Below are positions 43,773-52,422 of a stretch of 64,000 bases of DNA, piece by piece (within the stretch, counting starts at the first letter, position 1; the number at the start of each line of letters is the position of its first letter). Both the position numbers and the translations under genes were made by a program. The stretch comes from Arthrobacter sp. D5-1 (GTDB lineage: Bacteria; Actinomycetota; Actinomycetes; Actinomycetales; Micrococcaceae). The notes under the pieces are model-generated. The model made no database searches and was not told where the DNA came from. It saw nothing but the letters and a program-made list of their open reading frames with translations. Location of the stretch: assembly GCF_017357425.1 (NCBI RefSeq), contig NZ_CP014571.1, positions 3,534,001-3,598,000 of the forward strand, written 5' to 3'.

Positions 43773-44390
43773 ATGAACAGAACTCACTTCACTGTGACCG
43801 GAGCGGCTCTCGCAACTCTGCTTGCCCTGGCTGGTTGCGCTTCCAACCCCGGCTCCGGTTCCATGCCGGGCATGGACCATGGAAGTTCCGGCACCTCCAT
43901 CAGCCCCTCTGCGAACAGCAGCGACGCCGGGCACAACGCCGCAGACACCATGTTCGCCCAGATGATGATCCCCCATCACTCCCAAGCGGTGGAGATGTCC
44001 GACGTCATGCTGGCAAAGGCTGACATCCCGGCCTCGATTACCAACTTGGCCGTGAAGATCAAAGACGCGCAGGCACCCGAAATAGAGAAGATGACGGGCT
44101 GGCTGAACAGCTGGAACATGCCTGTCATGGGATCCTCGGGGCATGGCGGCCACGGCATGGACGGCATGCTGAGCGAGGCGGACCTGCAGAAGCTTAGGGA
44201 TGCCCAGGGTGTTGAAGCGGCCAAGCTCTTCCTCACGCAGATGATCGCGCATCACGAAGGTGCTGTGACCATGGCCAAAACCGAGATAGCCCAGGGCAAG
44301 AACCCGGAGGCTGTCCAGCTAGGCAAGGACATCGTCACGGCGCAGGAAGCAGAGATTCGGGAAATGCGGGATCTGCTGACCGGACTCTAA
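43773..44390 (+). CDS. DUF305 domain-containing lipoprotein
   Basis: 205 residues. Lipoprotein signal peptide with LALAGC lipobox. The DUF305 ferritin-like helical domain has the paired motif MMIPHHSQAVEMSDVML and MIAHHEGAVTMAKTE, each with HH. Met/His-rich linkers (SGSMPGMDHGSS, GHGGHGMDGM) suggest copper binding. AAAGGA lies just before the ATG. It is the second gene behind the CsoR-like operator, followed by a terminator. Its function is unknown in general, but it is often found with copper resistance genes. Confidence 0.93.
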   Translation: MNRTHFTVTGAALATLLALAGCASNPGSGSMPGMDHGSSGTSISPSANSSDAGHNAADTMFAQMMIPHHSQAVEMSDVMLAKADIPASITNLAVKIKDAQAPEIEKMTGWLNSWNMPVMGSSGHGGHGMDGMLSEADLQKLRDAQGVEAAKLFLTQMIAHHEGAVTMAKTEIAQGKNPEAVQLGKDIVTAQEAEIREMRDLLTGL

Positions 44391-44412
44391 CCTCACCGTC
44401 TGGTGACGCAAG

Positions 44413-44445
44413 GGCTCGACGGCGGGAGGTCGCCGTCGAGCCTTT
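44413..44445 (+). terminator. terminator after DUF305 gene
   Basis: Perfect 12-bp arms GGCTCGACGGCG and CGCCGTCGAGCC flank a 6-base loop, followed by TTT. It is 22 bp after the DUF305 stop. The T-run is short. Confidence 0.75.
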
Positions 44446-44500
44446 GCGCGCCGTCCGGAAGTCGACTGTTATGCAGCGGCCGACGCGAAGTGCCGAGCGC

Positions 44501-45037
44501 CTAAAGCGTGTCTGGATCAACAATTGTCGTCGGGTAAGGCTTGCCCGGCCTGAGAGGGGAGATACTGACGATCTTCCAGCCTTCCCCGGATTTTGCCAGT
44601 TCAACTTTTTGGTCGTAGACGTAGCCTTCGCTGGGGCCTTGCACGCCGTTCACCGGACCGTGTTCCAGCTGTGTCTGCTCCGAAATCTCTATGTTGGCGC
44701 CGGCATCGGTGATGGTGAATTTCTTGATGGTGATCTCCGAGCCGCTGTCCGTCAAAAGAACGCCATGGGGAGCAATCGCGTCCCTGCGTTGGTGGAGCTG
44801 TCCGTACTCCAGCTCAATACGATCGACTGCGTCCGGCACAAAATCCTTGCCGATGTCTTCCTTGGCGGAAGAGAAGCCACTGACCACTTGATGGTTCCTG
44901 CGGTCGATCGCCCGCTCAATGAGGGCCTGGACAGCGGCCTTCGCTTCCGCATCCGGCTGCGGGGCTGGCGCTGCACACGACGTCACGGCAAGCAATGCAA
45001 CTACCGCAACCATCGTGATTCTTTGCTGCCTGGTCAT
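44501..45037 (-). CDS. hypothetical lipoprotein
   Basis: 178 residues from ATG 45037; the longer frame to 45100 would bury the signal peptide. Hydrophobic stretch with lipobox AVTSC at about residue 20, then a soluble domain with no family I can name (SGSEITIKKFTITDAGANIEI; VYDQKVELAKSGEGWKIVSISP). The layout resembles small NTF2-like extracytoplasmic domains. It lies between a terminator and the sulfonate transporter and probably stands alone. Confidence 0.8.
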   Translation of the reverse strand: MTRQQRITMVAVVALLAVTSCAAPAPQPDAEAKAAVQALIERAIDRRNHQVVSGFSSAKEDIGKDFVPDAVDRIELEYGQLHQRRDAIAPHGVLLTDSGSEITIKKFTITDAGANIEISEQTQLEHGPVNGVQGPSEGYVYDQKVELAKSGEGWKIVSISPLRPGKPYPTTIVDPDTL

Positions 45038-45134
45038 GACCTGCCACCCTTCACACGACTCCCGGGAATCGCCTCCCCCACATGCAAAGGCTGGTGGCAA
45101 CGTAGCATTTCGTCCGGGTCGAAACCAGAACCGG

Positions 45135-46079
45135 TTAGCGGCTGCTGCCCGCCAGCAAACCCCGGCGCTGCAGCAGTCGCTTCTCGATCGGCCCGAACAC
45201 CAGGAGCTCGATCAGGATGCCTACGAACAGGATCAGCAGGATCGCGGACATCACAATGGTCATATCGGAGAGCAGTCGACCCTGATCCAGCAGTGAGCCC
45301 AGCCCGAAGCCGATGGTGCCGCCCACTGCGATGATTTCGGCGGCCATGAGGGAGCGCCAGGAGAAAGCCCAGCCCTGCTTCAGCCCACCGATGTACCCGG
45401 GAAGCGCGGCGGGCAGGACAATCTGCAAGGCCATCTGGAGCCGGTTCGCGCCAAGGACTGTGCCCACGCTGCGGTACTGCGGCGGGATCTGGTCCACACC
45501 GGAGATGAGCCCGTTGATGATGGACGGAATAGCGCCCATGAACACCACGAAGTAGACGGTGGCGTCGGTCAGGCCGAACCAGATGATCGCAGCGGGAACC
45601 CATGCCACGGACGGCAAAACCTGCAACCCGGAGATCAGAGGCCCGAACGCACGGCGCAAGGGAGCTACCTGAGCCAGGATCAACCCCACGGGAGTAGCGA
45701 TGACCACGGAGATCAGGAAGCCGATCACACCACGCTGCAGCGAAGTCCACACCGCTTCCTGGACTTTGCCTTCGCCCCACATCGTCACGAACTGGGTGAG
45801 GACGTCAAGGGGCCCGGGAACGAGGTCGCGCCGTTTGAATCCAAGGGAGACATAGAACTGCCACGCGAGGATAAGCACCACAAGTGCAGCGACGGGCAGC
45901 AGCACGCGCTTCCATTCGATGCCGGCCTTGCGCCCACTGTCGGACTGGAGGTTGTCCAGACCGGCTTCGAGGTCCCTGAGTTCCGAGGCGTTGCCCTTCA
46001 GCGACGGCGAAGTGATGTGCTCTTTGGAATCTGTCACGGGAAGGGTCCGCTCTTCGGTGGTGATGGGGTTACTTGGCAT
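45135..46079 (-). CDS. ssuC: ABC transporter permease, sulfonate/nitrate/taurine type
   Basis: 314 residues from ATG 46079, overlapping the ATPase gene end by 11 bases. A 60-residue hydrophilic N-terminus precedes six membrane helices. The EAA loop is present as YRSVGTVLGANRLQMALQIVLPAALPGYIGGLKQGWAFSWRSLMAAE; WVPAAIIWFGLTDATVYFVVF is typical of SsuC/TauC. Together with SsuB and SsuA it imports alkanesulfonates or a related sulfur source. No desulfonating monooxygenase is in the window beside it. Confidence 0.93.
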   Translation of the reverse strand: MPSNPITTEERTLPVTDSKEHITSPSLKGNASELRDLEAGLDNLQSDSGRKAGIEWKRVLLPVAALVVLILAWQFYVSLGFKRRDLVPGPLDVLTQFVTMWGEGKVQEAVWTSLQRGVIGFLISVVIATPVGLILAQVAPLRRAFGPLISGLQVLPSVAWVPAAIIWFGLTDATVYFVVFMGAIPSIINGLISGVDQIPPQYRSVGTVLGANRLQMALQIVLPAALPGYIGGLKQGWAFSWRSLMAAEIIAVGGTIGFGLGSLLDQGRLLSDMTIVMSAILLILFVGILIELLVFGPIEKRLLQRRGLLAGSSR

Positions 46080-46800
46080 GGCGGCGGATCTCCTCGCGAA
46101 GACGGCGGGTAATGACACCGGTCAGCTCCCCGGCACGGCCAGCATCGGTACGGTGTTCCTCGGTGACATCCCATTCGGCCACCACACGGCCGGGACGTGA
46201 GGACAGCAGCAGCACGCGCTGACCCAGTCGAACAGCTTCGCGCACGTTATGGGTGACGAACACGATGGTCCGGCCCGTTTCCTTCCAGATCCGCTCAAGC
46301 TCGTCGTGCAGAAGATCGCGGGTGATCGCATCAAGGGCTGCAAACGGCTCGTCCATCAGCAGCAACTGCCGGTCCTGGGCCAGTGAACGGGCCAACGCAA
46401 CGCGCTGCCTCATGCCGCCGGACAATTCGTGCGGGCGCTTGTCGCCGGCGCCACCAAGGTGGACCAGTTCCAACAGTTCGGTAGCGCGTTCGCGCCGGCT
46501 CGCCTTGGTGCTGGACTTGTCAGCCAGCTGCAACGCCAACTCAATGTTGCCGCGTGCCGTCAGCCACGGGAACAGGGCCGCGTCCTGGAACATGAAGGCA
46601 GCGCCGTCGCTGGGTACTTCAAGAGCGCCCGACGTCGGCGGTTCCAGTCCCGCCATGATGTTCAGCAAGGTGGACTTACCGCAGCCGGACGCACCGAGGA
46701 GGGCGACGAACTCGCCTTGAGCGATGGTGGCGTTGACGTCGTCCAGCACCGGGGCGCCGTCGCCGAAGCGCTTGCCCAGGTTCTCGAGTACGACTGGCAT
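46069..46800 (-). CDS. ssuB: ABC transporter ATP-binding protein, sulfonate type
   Basis: 243 residues from ATG 46800, with GAAGGAC upstream. Walker A LLGASGCGKSTLLN, signature LSGGMRQRVALARSLAQ, Walker B LLLMDEPFAALD and the switch His in VFVTHNVREAVRLG. It energises import of the substrate bound by SsuA. It lies between ssuA and ssuC; a hairpin separates it from ssuA. Confidence 0.95.
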   Translation of the reverse strand: MPVVLENLGKRFGDGAPVLDDVNATIAQGEFVALLGASGCGKSTLLNIMAGLEPPTSGALEVPSDGAAFMFQDAALFPWLTARGNIELALQLADKSSTKASRRERATELLELVHLGGAGDKRPHELSGGMRQRVALARSLAQDRQLLLMDEPFAALDAITRDLLHDELERIWKETGRTIVFVTHNVREAVRLGQRVLLLSSRPGRVVAEWDVTEEHRTDAGRAGELTGVITRRLREEIRRHAK

Positions 46801-46850
46801 GGTCCCGTCCTTCGTGTTGATTGGTAAAGCTGATGCGGCCAAAAGCCGGC

Positions 46851-46884
46851 CCGCTTCCCCCGTGTGAACCGCAAGGGGAAGCGG
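46851..46884 (-). other. intercistronic hairpin between ssuA and ssuB
   Basis: Perfect 10-bp arms CCGCTTCCCC and GGGGAAGCGG enclose a 14-base loop, 17 bp after the ssuA stop. On the minus strand a GGCCGGCTTTT tract follows. It is probably a partial terminator or mRNA-stabilising hairpin that keeps the binding protein more abundant than the ATPase and permease. Confidence 0.6.
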
Positions 46885-46900
46885 ACCAGCCCGTTACTGC

Positions 46901-48052
46901 TTAGTCCTGGCCAAGACCTGCGGCTGAGGTCTTCTTGCCTTCAACCTCGTTCAAGGTGCGGAGATCGAAGATGCCGTTGATGTCGGCCTGCTGGGTTGTC
47001 CCGGCTTTCACACCGTCTTCCAGCAGCTTGTTGTACGTTCCGGCCAAGGGGTCTGTAGTGAACTTGATGTTCTGGAGCGCGCGTTCAATCACGTTGGCCG
47101 GAAGCGGCTTGCCTGCCGTGTCCTTCAGGACCGCGTTGATGGTGGTCGCCTTCTCCTCAGCCGAGGCCGAGTTGAGCCAGTTCACGGATTCAACGTGACC
47201 CTTCAGGAGAGCCTTCACGGTTTCCGGGTGTTCCGCGGCGAACTTCTTGTTCACGATCAAGATGGTGGTGGTGAAGTCACCGTTTTCCCACAGGTCCTTC
47301 TCATCAACCAGCACCTTCGCCCCGGCTTCGAGCACCAGGCGGGAGGCCCACGGCTCAGGCAACCACGCGCCGTCGAGCTTTCCGTCCTGGAAGAGCTTCA
47401 GCGACTGGGCGTTTTCGGTCGGGTTGATGTTGACGTCGCCGCTGCCATCAGTGTTGGTCTTGAAACCTTGATCGCCCAGCCAGGCGCGAAGGGCCACGTC
47501 CTGGGTTCCACCGAGCTGCGGGGAGCTGAGGATCTTGCCCTTGAGATCGGCCGCGGAGTTGATCTCCGGCTTGACCACCAGCTGGGCGCCGCCCGATGCT
47601 GCGCCGGCGATGATGCTGATGGACTCGCCCTTGCTCTTGACGAAGGAGTTGATGGCCGGGTTCGGGCCGATGTACGTGGCGTCGATGGCGCCGGCGTTCA
47701 AGGCTTCGATCGCGGCGGGGCCGGCGTTGAAGACCTGGGTGCTGAGCTTGGTATCGCCGAGCTCCTTGGCGATCAGGCCCTTGCTGGTGCCTACCAGCGC
47801 CGGGCCGTGGGTGACGTTGCTGAAGTAGCCGAGCTTCAGCTCAGCAGCCGGGGACGTGGTGGGAGCCGGCGCGGCCTGGTTGTTCTGCGAAACAGCGGAA
47901 GCAACAGCGGCGCCTGCACCGATCAGCAGCACCAGGCCGACGGCCAGGGCGATCTCAACAGTGCGGCGGCGCTTGGGCTTGGGCGCGGTCTCACCGGCGA
48001 CGATGCGGGTGGTGCCGGAATCGGGTTTCTGTGACTCGGGGGTGTTCGACAT
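46901..48052 (-). CDS. ssuA: ABC transporter substrate-binding protein, aliphatic sulfonate type
   Basis: 383 residues. A basic N-terminal stretch (KPKRRRTVEIALAVG) leads to one membrane segment (about 32-52) without a lipobox Cys, so it may be an uncleaved anchor or signal peptide. The SsuA/NMT1-like domain has LGYFSNVTHGPALVG, GAIDATYIGPNPAINSF and LDGAWLPEPWASRLV. Binds the sulfonate outside the membrane and passes it to SsuC. First gene of ssuABC. Confidence 0.93.
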   Translation of the reverse strand: MSNTPESQKPDSGTTRIVAGETAPKPKRRRTVEIALAVGLVLLIGAGAAVASAVSQNNQAAPAPTTSPAAELKLGYFSNVTHGPALVGTSKGLIAKELGDTKLSTQVFNAGPAAIEALNAGAIDATYIGPNPAINSFVKSKGESISIIAGAASGGAQLVVKPEINSAADLKGKILSSPQLGGTQDVALRAWLGDQGFKTNTDGSGDVNINPTENAQSLKLFQDGKLDGAWLPEPWASRLVLEAGAKVLVDEKDLWENGDFTTTILIVNKKFAAEHPETVKALLKGHVESVNWLNSASAEEKATTINAVLKDTAGKPLPANVIERALQNIKFTTDPLAGTYNKLLEDGVKAGTTQQADINGIFDLRTLNEVEGKKTSAAGLGQD

Positions 48053-48208
48053 GAGGGTGGGTCCTTATGAATGTGGGATGCGAAGTGGGGGCGAAGATCA
48101 GGCCCCGTGACATCGCCCGTCGAGGGCAAGCAAGGACCATTCCGGAGAGGTCATGCCTTCACAGTAGGGACTGTCATATTTCGGCTTCAATCCCGTAGAA
48201 ATCAAGGT

Positions 48209-49162
48209 TCACGCAGGTTCACGTGGCGTCATATTCGCCGCGAGGGCTTCAATGTCGCGCGGAGTTGTGCGGCAGCAGCCACCTATGAGATGGGCGCCCC
48301 GGTCCTGCCAAACGGCTGCGTTTCCAGCCAAGGTTCCGGTGCCCTGAACGCCCTCCGACGGACCCCACGTTTTGGTCACGGCATCGTACGTTTCACCGGA
48401 ATTCGGGTAAGCCACCAGCGGCTTGTCGGAGGACTGCTGGAGAGTGCCGAGCGCGTCCGTCACCAGGTCCAGCGGCACACAATTGACTCCGACGGCGGCC
48501 ACCCGCGGTTCCGCGCTCAGCAACGCCGCGACGTCCGCAAGGGGCGTTCCGTCACTGATGTGACCGCTGTCCCGCAGCGTAAACGTAAACCAGGATTCGA
48601 CGTCGAACTCTGCCACGAGCGCCAACAGCGCCTCCGCTTCGGCGAAAGACGGCAGCGTCTCGCACGCCAGGAAATCCGCGCCGGCCTCCACCAGCGCCGC
48701 GATACGCGGGCGGTGGAAGTCCCGGAATTCCGCGGCAGAAAGCTTGTAATCACCGCGGTACTCGGAGCCGTCGGCAAGGTAGGCGCCGTAGGGGCCCACC
48801 GATCCGGCCACCAGCAAAGGGCCGTTCGCAGAACCCTCCGCCAAGGCTTCCTGGCGGGCTTCGTCGGCCAGCCGGACGCTCAACGCCACCAACTCCAATG
48901 ACTCCTCCACGGACAACCCGCGCCGCGCAAAACCCTGCGGAGTGGCCTGATAGCTGGCCGTGATGGCCACGGAGGCACCGGCGTCGAAGTAGTCGCGGTG
49001 GACTTGCTTGATCAGATGCGGCTTCTCCAGCAGGACCTTGGCAGACCACAACGCGTCTTCCAGGTCGCAGCCGTGGGCCTCCAATTCCGTGGCTAACGCA
49101 CCGTCCAGGACCAAGTCCTTGCCGGCGTTGAGGAGAGTGCTGAGCGTGGTGTTCTGTGGCAT
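48209..49162 (-). CDS. mmuM: homocysteine S-methyltransferase
   Basis: 317 residues from ATG 49162 with GAAGGA upstream; the ORF back to 49234 overlaps a hairpin. The zinc-binding Cys residues are in VGVNCVPLDL and the terminal GGCCRTTPRDI. LDGALATELEAHGCDL is the family N-terminus. It makes methionine from homocysteine with S-methylmethionine or S-adenosylmethionine as donor. It lies in a sulfur cluster between ssuA and cysN, all on the same strand. Confidence 0.95.
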   Translation of the reverse strand: MPQNTTLSTLLNAGKDLVLDGALATELEAHGCDLEDALWSAKVLLEKPHLIKQVHRDYFDAGASVAITASYQATPQGFARRGLSVEESLELVALSVRLADEARQEALAEGSANGPLLVAGSVGPYGAYLADGSEYRGDYKLSAAEFRDFHRPRIAALVEAGADFLACETLPSFAEAEALLALVAEFDVESWFTFTLRDSGHISDGTPLADVAALLSAEPRVAAVGVNCVPLDLVTDALGTLQQSSDKPLVAYPNSGETYDAVTKTWGPSEGVQGTGTLAGNAAVWQDRGAHLIGGCCRTTPRDIEALAANMTPREPA

Positions 49163-49180
49163 GGGTCCTTCCCCAAAAAG

Positions 49181-49245
49181 AAAACCGCAGCTTGTCCGAA
49201 ATTCCCGCCGTACAACGTGAGGAGTCGCGAACAAGCTGCGGTTTT
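49181..49245 (-). terminator. large-loop hairpin between cysN and mmuM (terminator or attenuator)
   Basis: Perfect 15-bp arms (AAAACCGCAGCTTGT and ACAAGCTGCGGTTTT) surround a 35-base loop. On the minus strand it ends in TTTTCTTTTTGG, 18 bp before the mmuM start and 16 bp after the cysN stop. It can end the cys operon. Because it sits in the mmuM leader, it may also attenuate mmuM. Confidence 0.8.
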
Positions 49246-49261
49246 GTGACTACGTGTGACC

Positions 49262-50665
49262 CTAGATGACGTAACGTTCGTCTTCGTGGTCGCCCGGGTG
49301 GTCCTTCACCAAACCGGCGGCAAGGGTGTTGCCGTCGATGGGGTCGATCACCAGGAAAGCGCCAGTGCGGCGGTGGTGCAGGTAATTCTCCAACGGCAAC
49401 GGAGCAGAGAGCCGGAGCTGTGCGTGTCCGATGTCGTTAAGTTCCAGGTTGGTCGCCGGCTCAACGTTGAACGTGGCGAGGTCCAGCTTGCCGGTGACGT
49501 TCCGGACCAGTGCCTGGACCGTGCGCGTACCGTGCTTCACCAGGACCTTCTGGCCCTCACGGAGCGGCTTCGGCGAGAGCCAAGCCAACGACGCATACAG
49601 GTCTGCAGTGCTTTCGCGGACCGTACCGGCAGCGGCGATGGTGTCGCCACGGGCGATGTCGATCTCGTCAGCCAGGCGAACAGCCACCGACTGCGGTGCT
49701 GCGGCCTCGTCCAACGACTGGCCGGCGAAGTCGATGCCGATCACCGTGGTGGTGCGCGGTTCGTGGCCCGGGCTGATGACACTCACTTCGTCGCCAACCT
49801 TGACCGACCCCTCGGTGATCTGGCCGGCGTAGGCACGGTAATCGCGGTACGCCTCCACATCGAGCCCGGCAGCAACAGCATCCGGAGCCAAGGCACCCTG
49901 CGGACGGATCACCAGCTGAACAGGAAAGCGGAAGCTCTCCAGTTCGGCCTCGAGCTCGTCAGCGGCCGGGAGGGTTTCAAGGACCTCCAACAGCGCAGGA
50001 CCGGTGTACCAAGGGGTGCGCTCGGAGCGGTCCACCACGTTATCGCCATCAAGGGCGGACACAGGAACCACCAGCAAGTCAGCAACACCATCGGAACCCA
50101 GTCCGAGCTCGCGGGCAACCTTCTGCACATCGGTCTCGATGTCGCGGAACACCTGCTCGCTGAACTCCACCAGGTCAATCTTGTTCACGGCCACAATCAC
50201 GTGGGCAACGCGCAGCAGCTGCAGAACGGACAGGTGACGACGGGTCTGCTCCAGCACACCCTTGCGGGCGTCAATCAGTACGACGACGGCATCCGCAGTG
50301 GACGCGCCGGTCACCGTGTTCTTGGTGTACTGAACGTGGCCGGGGCAGTCCGCCAGGATGAAGCTGCGGCGATCGGTGGCGAAGTAGCGGTAAGCGACAT
50401 CGATGGTGATGCCCTGCTCGCGCTCAGCACGCAGGCCGTCGGTCAGGAGGGCGAGGTCGATCCCGCCCTTTTCGCCTCCGAAGCCACGGTCCGCAGAGGT
50501 GCGGGCAACGGCGTCGAGCGTGTCAGCAAGAATCGCCTTGGAATCGTGAAGGAGGCGACCCACCAGAGTGGACTTGCCGTCGTCCACCGAGCCGGCAGTG
50601 GCGAAACGGAAGAGTGTTGTGGGCAAGGCTGTTTCCAACCCGGCTGCCAGTGTTTCGGTGCTCAT
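49262..50665 (-). CDS. cysN: sulfate adenylyltransferase large subunit (GTPase)
   Basis: 467 residues. GTPase motifs are GSVDDGKSTLVGR (P-loop), ADCPGHVQYTKN (G3) and VNKIDLV (G4), followed by two EF-Tu-like beta-barrels. With CysD it makes APS from sulfate and ATP. It lacks the APS kinase domain found in CysNC fusions, which agrees with the APS-type CysH here. It starts immediately after the cysD stop (TAAATG). Last gene of the sir-cysH-cysD-cysN operon. Confidence 0.97.
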   Translation of the reverse strand: MSTETLAAGLETALPTTLFRFATAGSVDDGKSTLVGRLLHDSKAILADTLDAVARTSADRGFGGEKGGIDLALLTDGLRAEREQGITIDVAYRYFATDRRSFILADCPGHVQYTKNTVTGASTADAVVVLIDARKGVLEQTRRHLSVLQLLRVAHVIVAVNKIDLVEFSEQVFRDIETDVQKVARELGLGSDGVADLLVVPVSALDGDNVVDRSERTPWYTGPALLEVLETLPAADELEAELESFRFPVQLVIRPQGALAPDAVAAGLDVEAYRDYRAYAGQITEGSVKVGDEVSVISPGHEPRTTTVIGIDFAGQSLDEAAAPQSVAVRLADEIDIARGDTIAAAGTVRESTADLYASLAWLSPKPLREGQKVLVKHGTRTVQALVRNVTGKLDLATFNVEPATNLELNDIGHAQLRLSAPLPLENYLHHRRTGAFLVIDPIDGNTLAAGLVKDHPGDHEDERYVI

Positions 50666-51673
50666 TTAGAAGTAGCCGTCCTTCTTGCGGTCTTCCATGG
50701 CTGCCTCGGAGATGCGGTCATCTGCTCGGGTGGCGCCACGTTCGGTCAGGGTGGAGGCAGCGACTTCAACAACGACGTCGGCCACGGTGCGCGCATCGGA
50801 TTCCACAGCACCTGTGCAGGACATGTCTCCCACCGTGCGGTAGCGCACCAGTTTGGTGATGACGTCCTCGTTGGGCAGCGGCTGGGAGACTTCGCCCACC
50901 GCGCGCCACATTCCGTCGCGGGCGAAGACTTCGCGCTCGTGGGCGTAGTAGAGGCTGGGGAGCTCGATGTTCTCGCGCTCGATGTAGCGCCAGATGTCCA
51001 GCTCGGTCCAGTTGCTGATGGGGAACGCACGGACGTGCTGGCCCACCGTGTGGCGGCCGTTGTACAGGTTCCACAGTTCAGGACGCTGGTTGCGCGGATC
51101 CCACTGGCCAAATTCGTCGCGGAGGCTCAGGATGCGCTCCTTGGCGCGGGCCTTGTCCTCGTCGCGGCGGCCGCCGCCGAACACGGCGTCGAACTTGTTG
51201 CGCTGGATGGCGTCCAACAGCGGAACGGTCTGCAGCGGGTTGCGGGTGCCATCGGCACGCTCAGCCAGTTCGCCGCGGTCTATGAACTCCTGGACCGAGC
51301 CCACCACAAGCTTCAGGCCAAGACGCTCAACAGTGCGGTCCCGGAAGTCGATGACCTCCGGGAAGTTGTGGCCTGTGTCCACGTGCAGGACCGGGAAGGG
51401 AACCTTGCCCGGCCAGAACGCCTTCGTGGCCAGGTGCAGCATGACCACGGAGTCCTTGCCGCCGGAGAACAGCAGCGCAGGCTTCTCGAACTCGGCGACA
51501 ACCTCACGGATGATGTGAATGGCTTCGGACTCGAGGGTGTCCAGGCTGCTCAAACGCTCGGCTGAGGGTCCGCCGTGCCCGCTTCGCGATGCCCGCCACG
51601 CCGCGGCGGACCCCTCAGCCTCACTCTGCAACTGGTTCAACTCGAGGTCCTCGCTGGTTGTTTGGGTGCTCAT
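50666..51673 (-). CDS. cysD: sulfate adenylyltransferase small subunit
   Basis: 335 residues from ATG 51673. The N-terminus has a linker of about 35 residues longer than usual, then LFSGGKDSVVMLHLA (PP-loop), VLHVDTGHNFPEV, the GRRDEDKARAKER block and ERGATRADDR near the end. It adenylylates sulfate with ATP, driven by CysN GTP hydrolysis. ATGA overlap with the cysH stop shows translational coupling. Confidence 0.97.
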   Translation of the reverse strand: MSTQTTSEDLELNQLQSEAEGSAAAWRASRSGHGGPSAERLSSLDTLESEAIHIIREVVAEFEKPALLFSGGKDSVVMLHLATKAFWPGKVPFPVLHVDTGHNFPEVIDFRDRTVERLGLKLVVGSVQEFIDRGELAERADGTRNPLQTVPLLDAIQRNKFDAVFGGGRRDEDKARAKERILSLRDEFGQWDPRNQRPELWNLYNGRHTVGQHVRAFPISNWTELDIWRYIERENIELPSLYYAHEREVFARDGMWRAVGEVSQPLPNEDVITKLVRYRTVGDMSCTGAVESDARTVADVVVEVAASTLTERGATRADDRISEAAMEDRKKDGYF

Positions 51674-52422
51674 GTGTGTAGTCCGCATTCTGTCTTGTCG
51701 GAACCTGCCCAGCGGCCGGCGCGGGGGTCTTCACCCGGGGCAACCTGGCGGGTGCAGGGCTGGCAGCCGATGGACGGGTAGCCCTGGCTCAGGAGGGGGT
51801 TGACGGGAAGGATGTTGTCCTCGGAGTACTCGATCAGCTGGTCGAAGGTCCAGTCGACCATCGGGTTCACCTTGACCAGGCCGAAGCCCTCATCCCAGGT
51901 GACAACCGGTGTGTTGGTACGTGTGGGGCCCTCGTCGCGACGGACCCCGGTGAACCACACCTCGTAGCCGGCCAGTGAGCGGCGCAGGGGCTGGACCTTG
52001 CGGAGGGCGCAGCACTGTGCAGGGTCGCGGGCGAACAGGTCCTTGCCAAGCAGTCGGTCCTGCTGTTCCACGGTGGTTTCCGGGAGGACGTCCACCACGT
52101 TGACGCGCAGATTCGCGGCAACTTCGTTACGGGTGTCGTACGTTTCCTTGAAGTGGTAGCCGGTCTCCAGGAACAAGACGTCGACGCCGGGAAGCTGGTC
52201 CGCGACCAAAGCCGGAAGGACGGCGTCGGCCATGGAGCAGGCCACCGTGACGGTGGGCAGCTCAAAGTTGCGGGCCACCCAGGCGATGGCTTCGGTGGCG
52301 GAGGCGTTCCAGCCGAGCTCGGCGGCCCCGGCCTCAGCAAGTGCCTTGAGCTCTTCATGGGAACGCAGTGCCGGCCGGGCTGCCGCAGCGGCGAGGTTGG
52401 TGATGGTGACGGGATCTGTCAT
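51670..52422 (-). CDS. cysH: APS/PAPS reductase CysH (iron-sulfur type)
   Basis: 250 residues. FLETGYHFKETYDTRNEV and the catalytic C-terminal ECGLH are present. The pairs CCALRKVQPL and GCQPCTRQV provide the four cysteines of a [4Fe-4S] cluster, the mark of reductases that use APS directly. This fits the absence of cysC. The product is sulfite, passed to the sulfite reductase encoded immediately upstream. ATGA overlap with both neighbours. Confidence 0.96.
   Translation of the reverse strand: MTDPVTITNLAAAAARPALRSHEELKALAEAGAAELGWNASATEAIAWVARNFELPTVTVACSMADAVLPALVADQLPGVDVLFLETGYHFKETYDTRNEVAANLRVNVVDVLPETTVEQQDRLLGKDLFARDPAQCCALRKVQPLRRSLAGYEVWFTGVRRDEGPTRTNTPVVTWDEGFGLVKVNPMVDWTFDQLIEYSEDNILPVNPLLSQGYPSIGCQPCTRQVAPGEDPRAGRWAGSDKTECGLHT

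Noticed and set aside
44444..45334. 296-codon plus-strand ORF across the hypothetical lipoprotein and ssuC end
   Set aside because: It spans two minus-strand genes with a signal peptide and membrane helices, has low-quality composition and no ribosome binding site.
48174..48236. Short direct repeats (GTCATATT and GGTTCACG) upstream of ssuA
   Set aside because: They are 8 bases or shorter, partly inside mmuM, and not arranged like a known operator, so chance cannot be excluded.
49256..51565. 769-codon plus-strand ORF opposite cysN-cysD
   Set aside because: It lies antisense to two well-supported genes with all catalytic motifs. It is a by-product of high-GC codon use and shows no family features.
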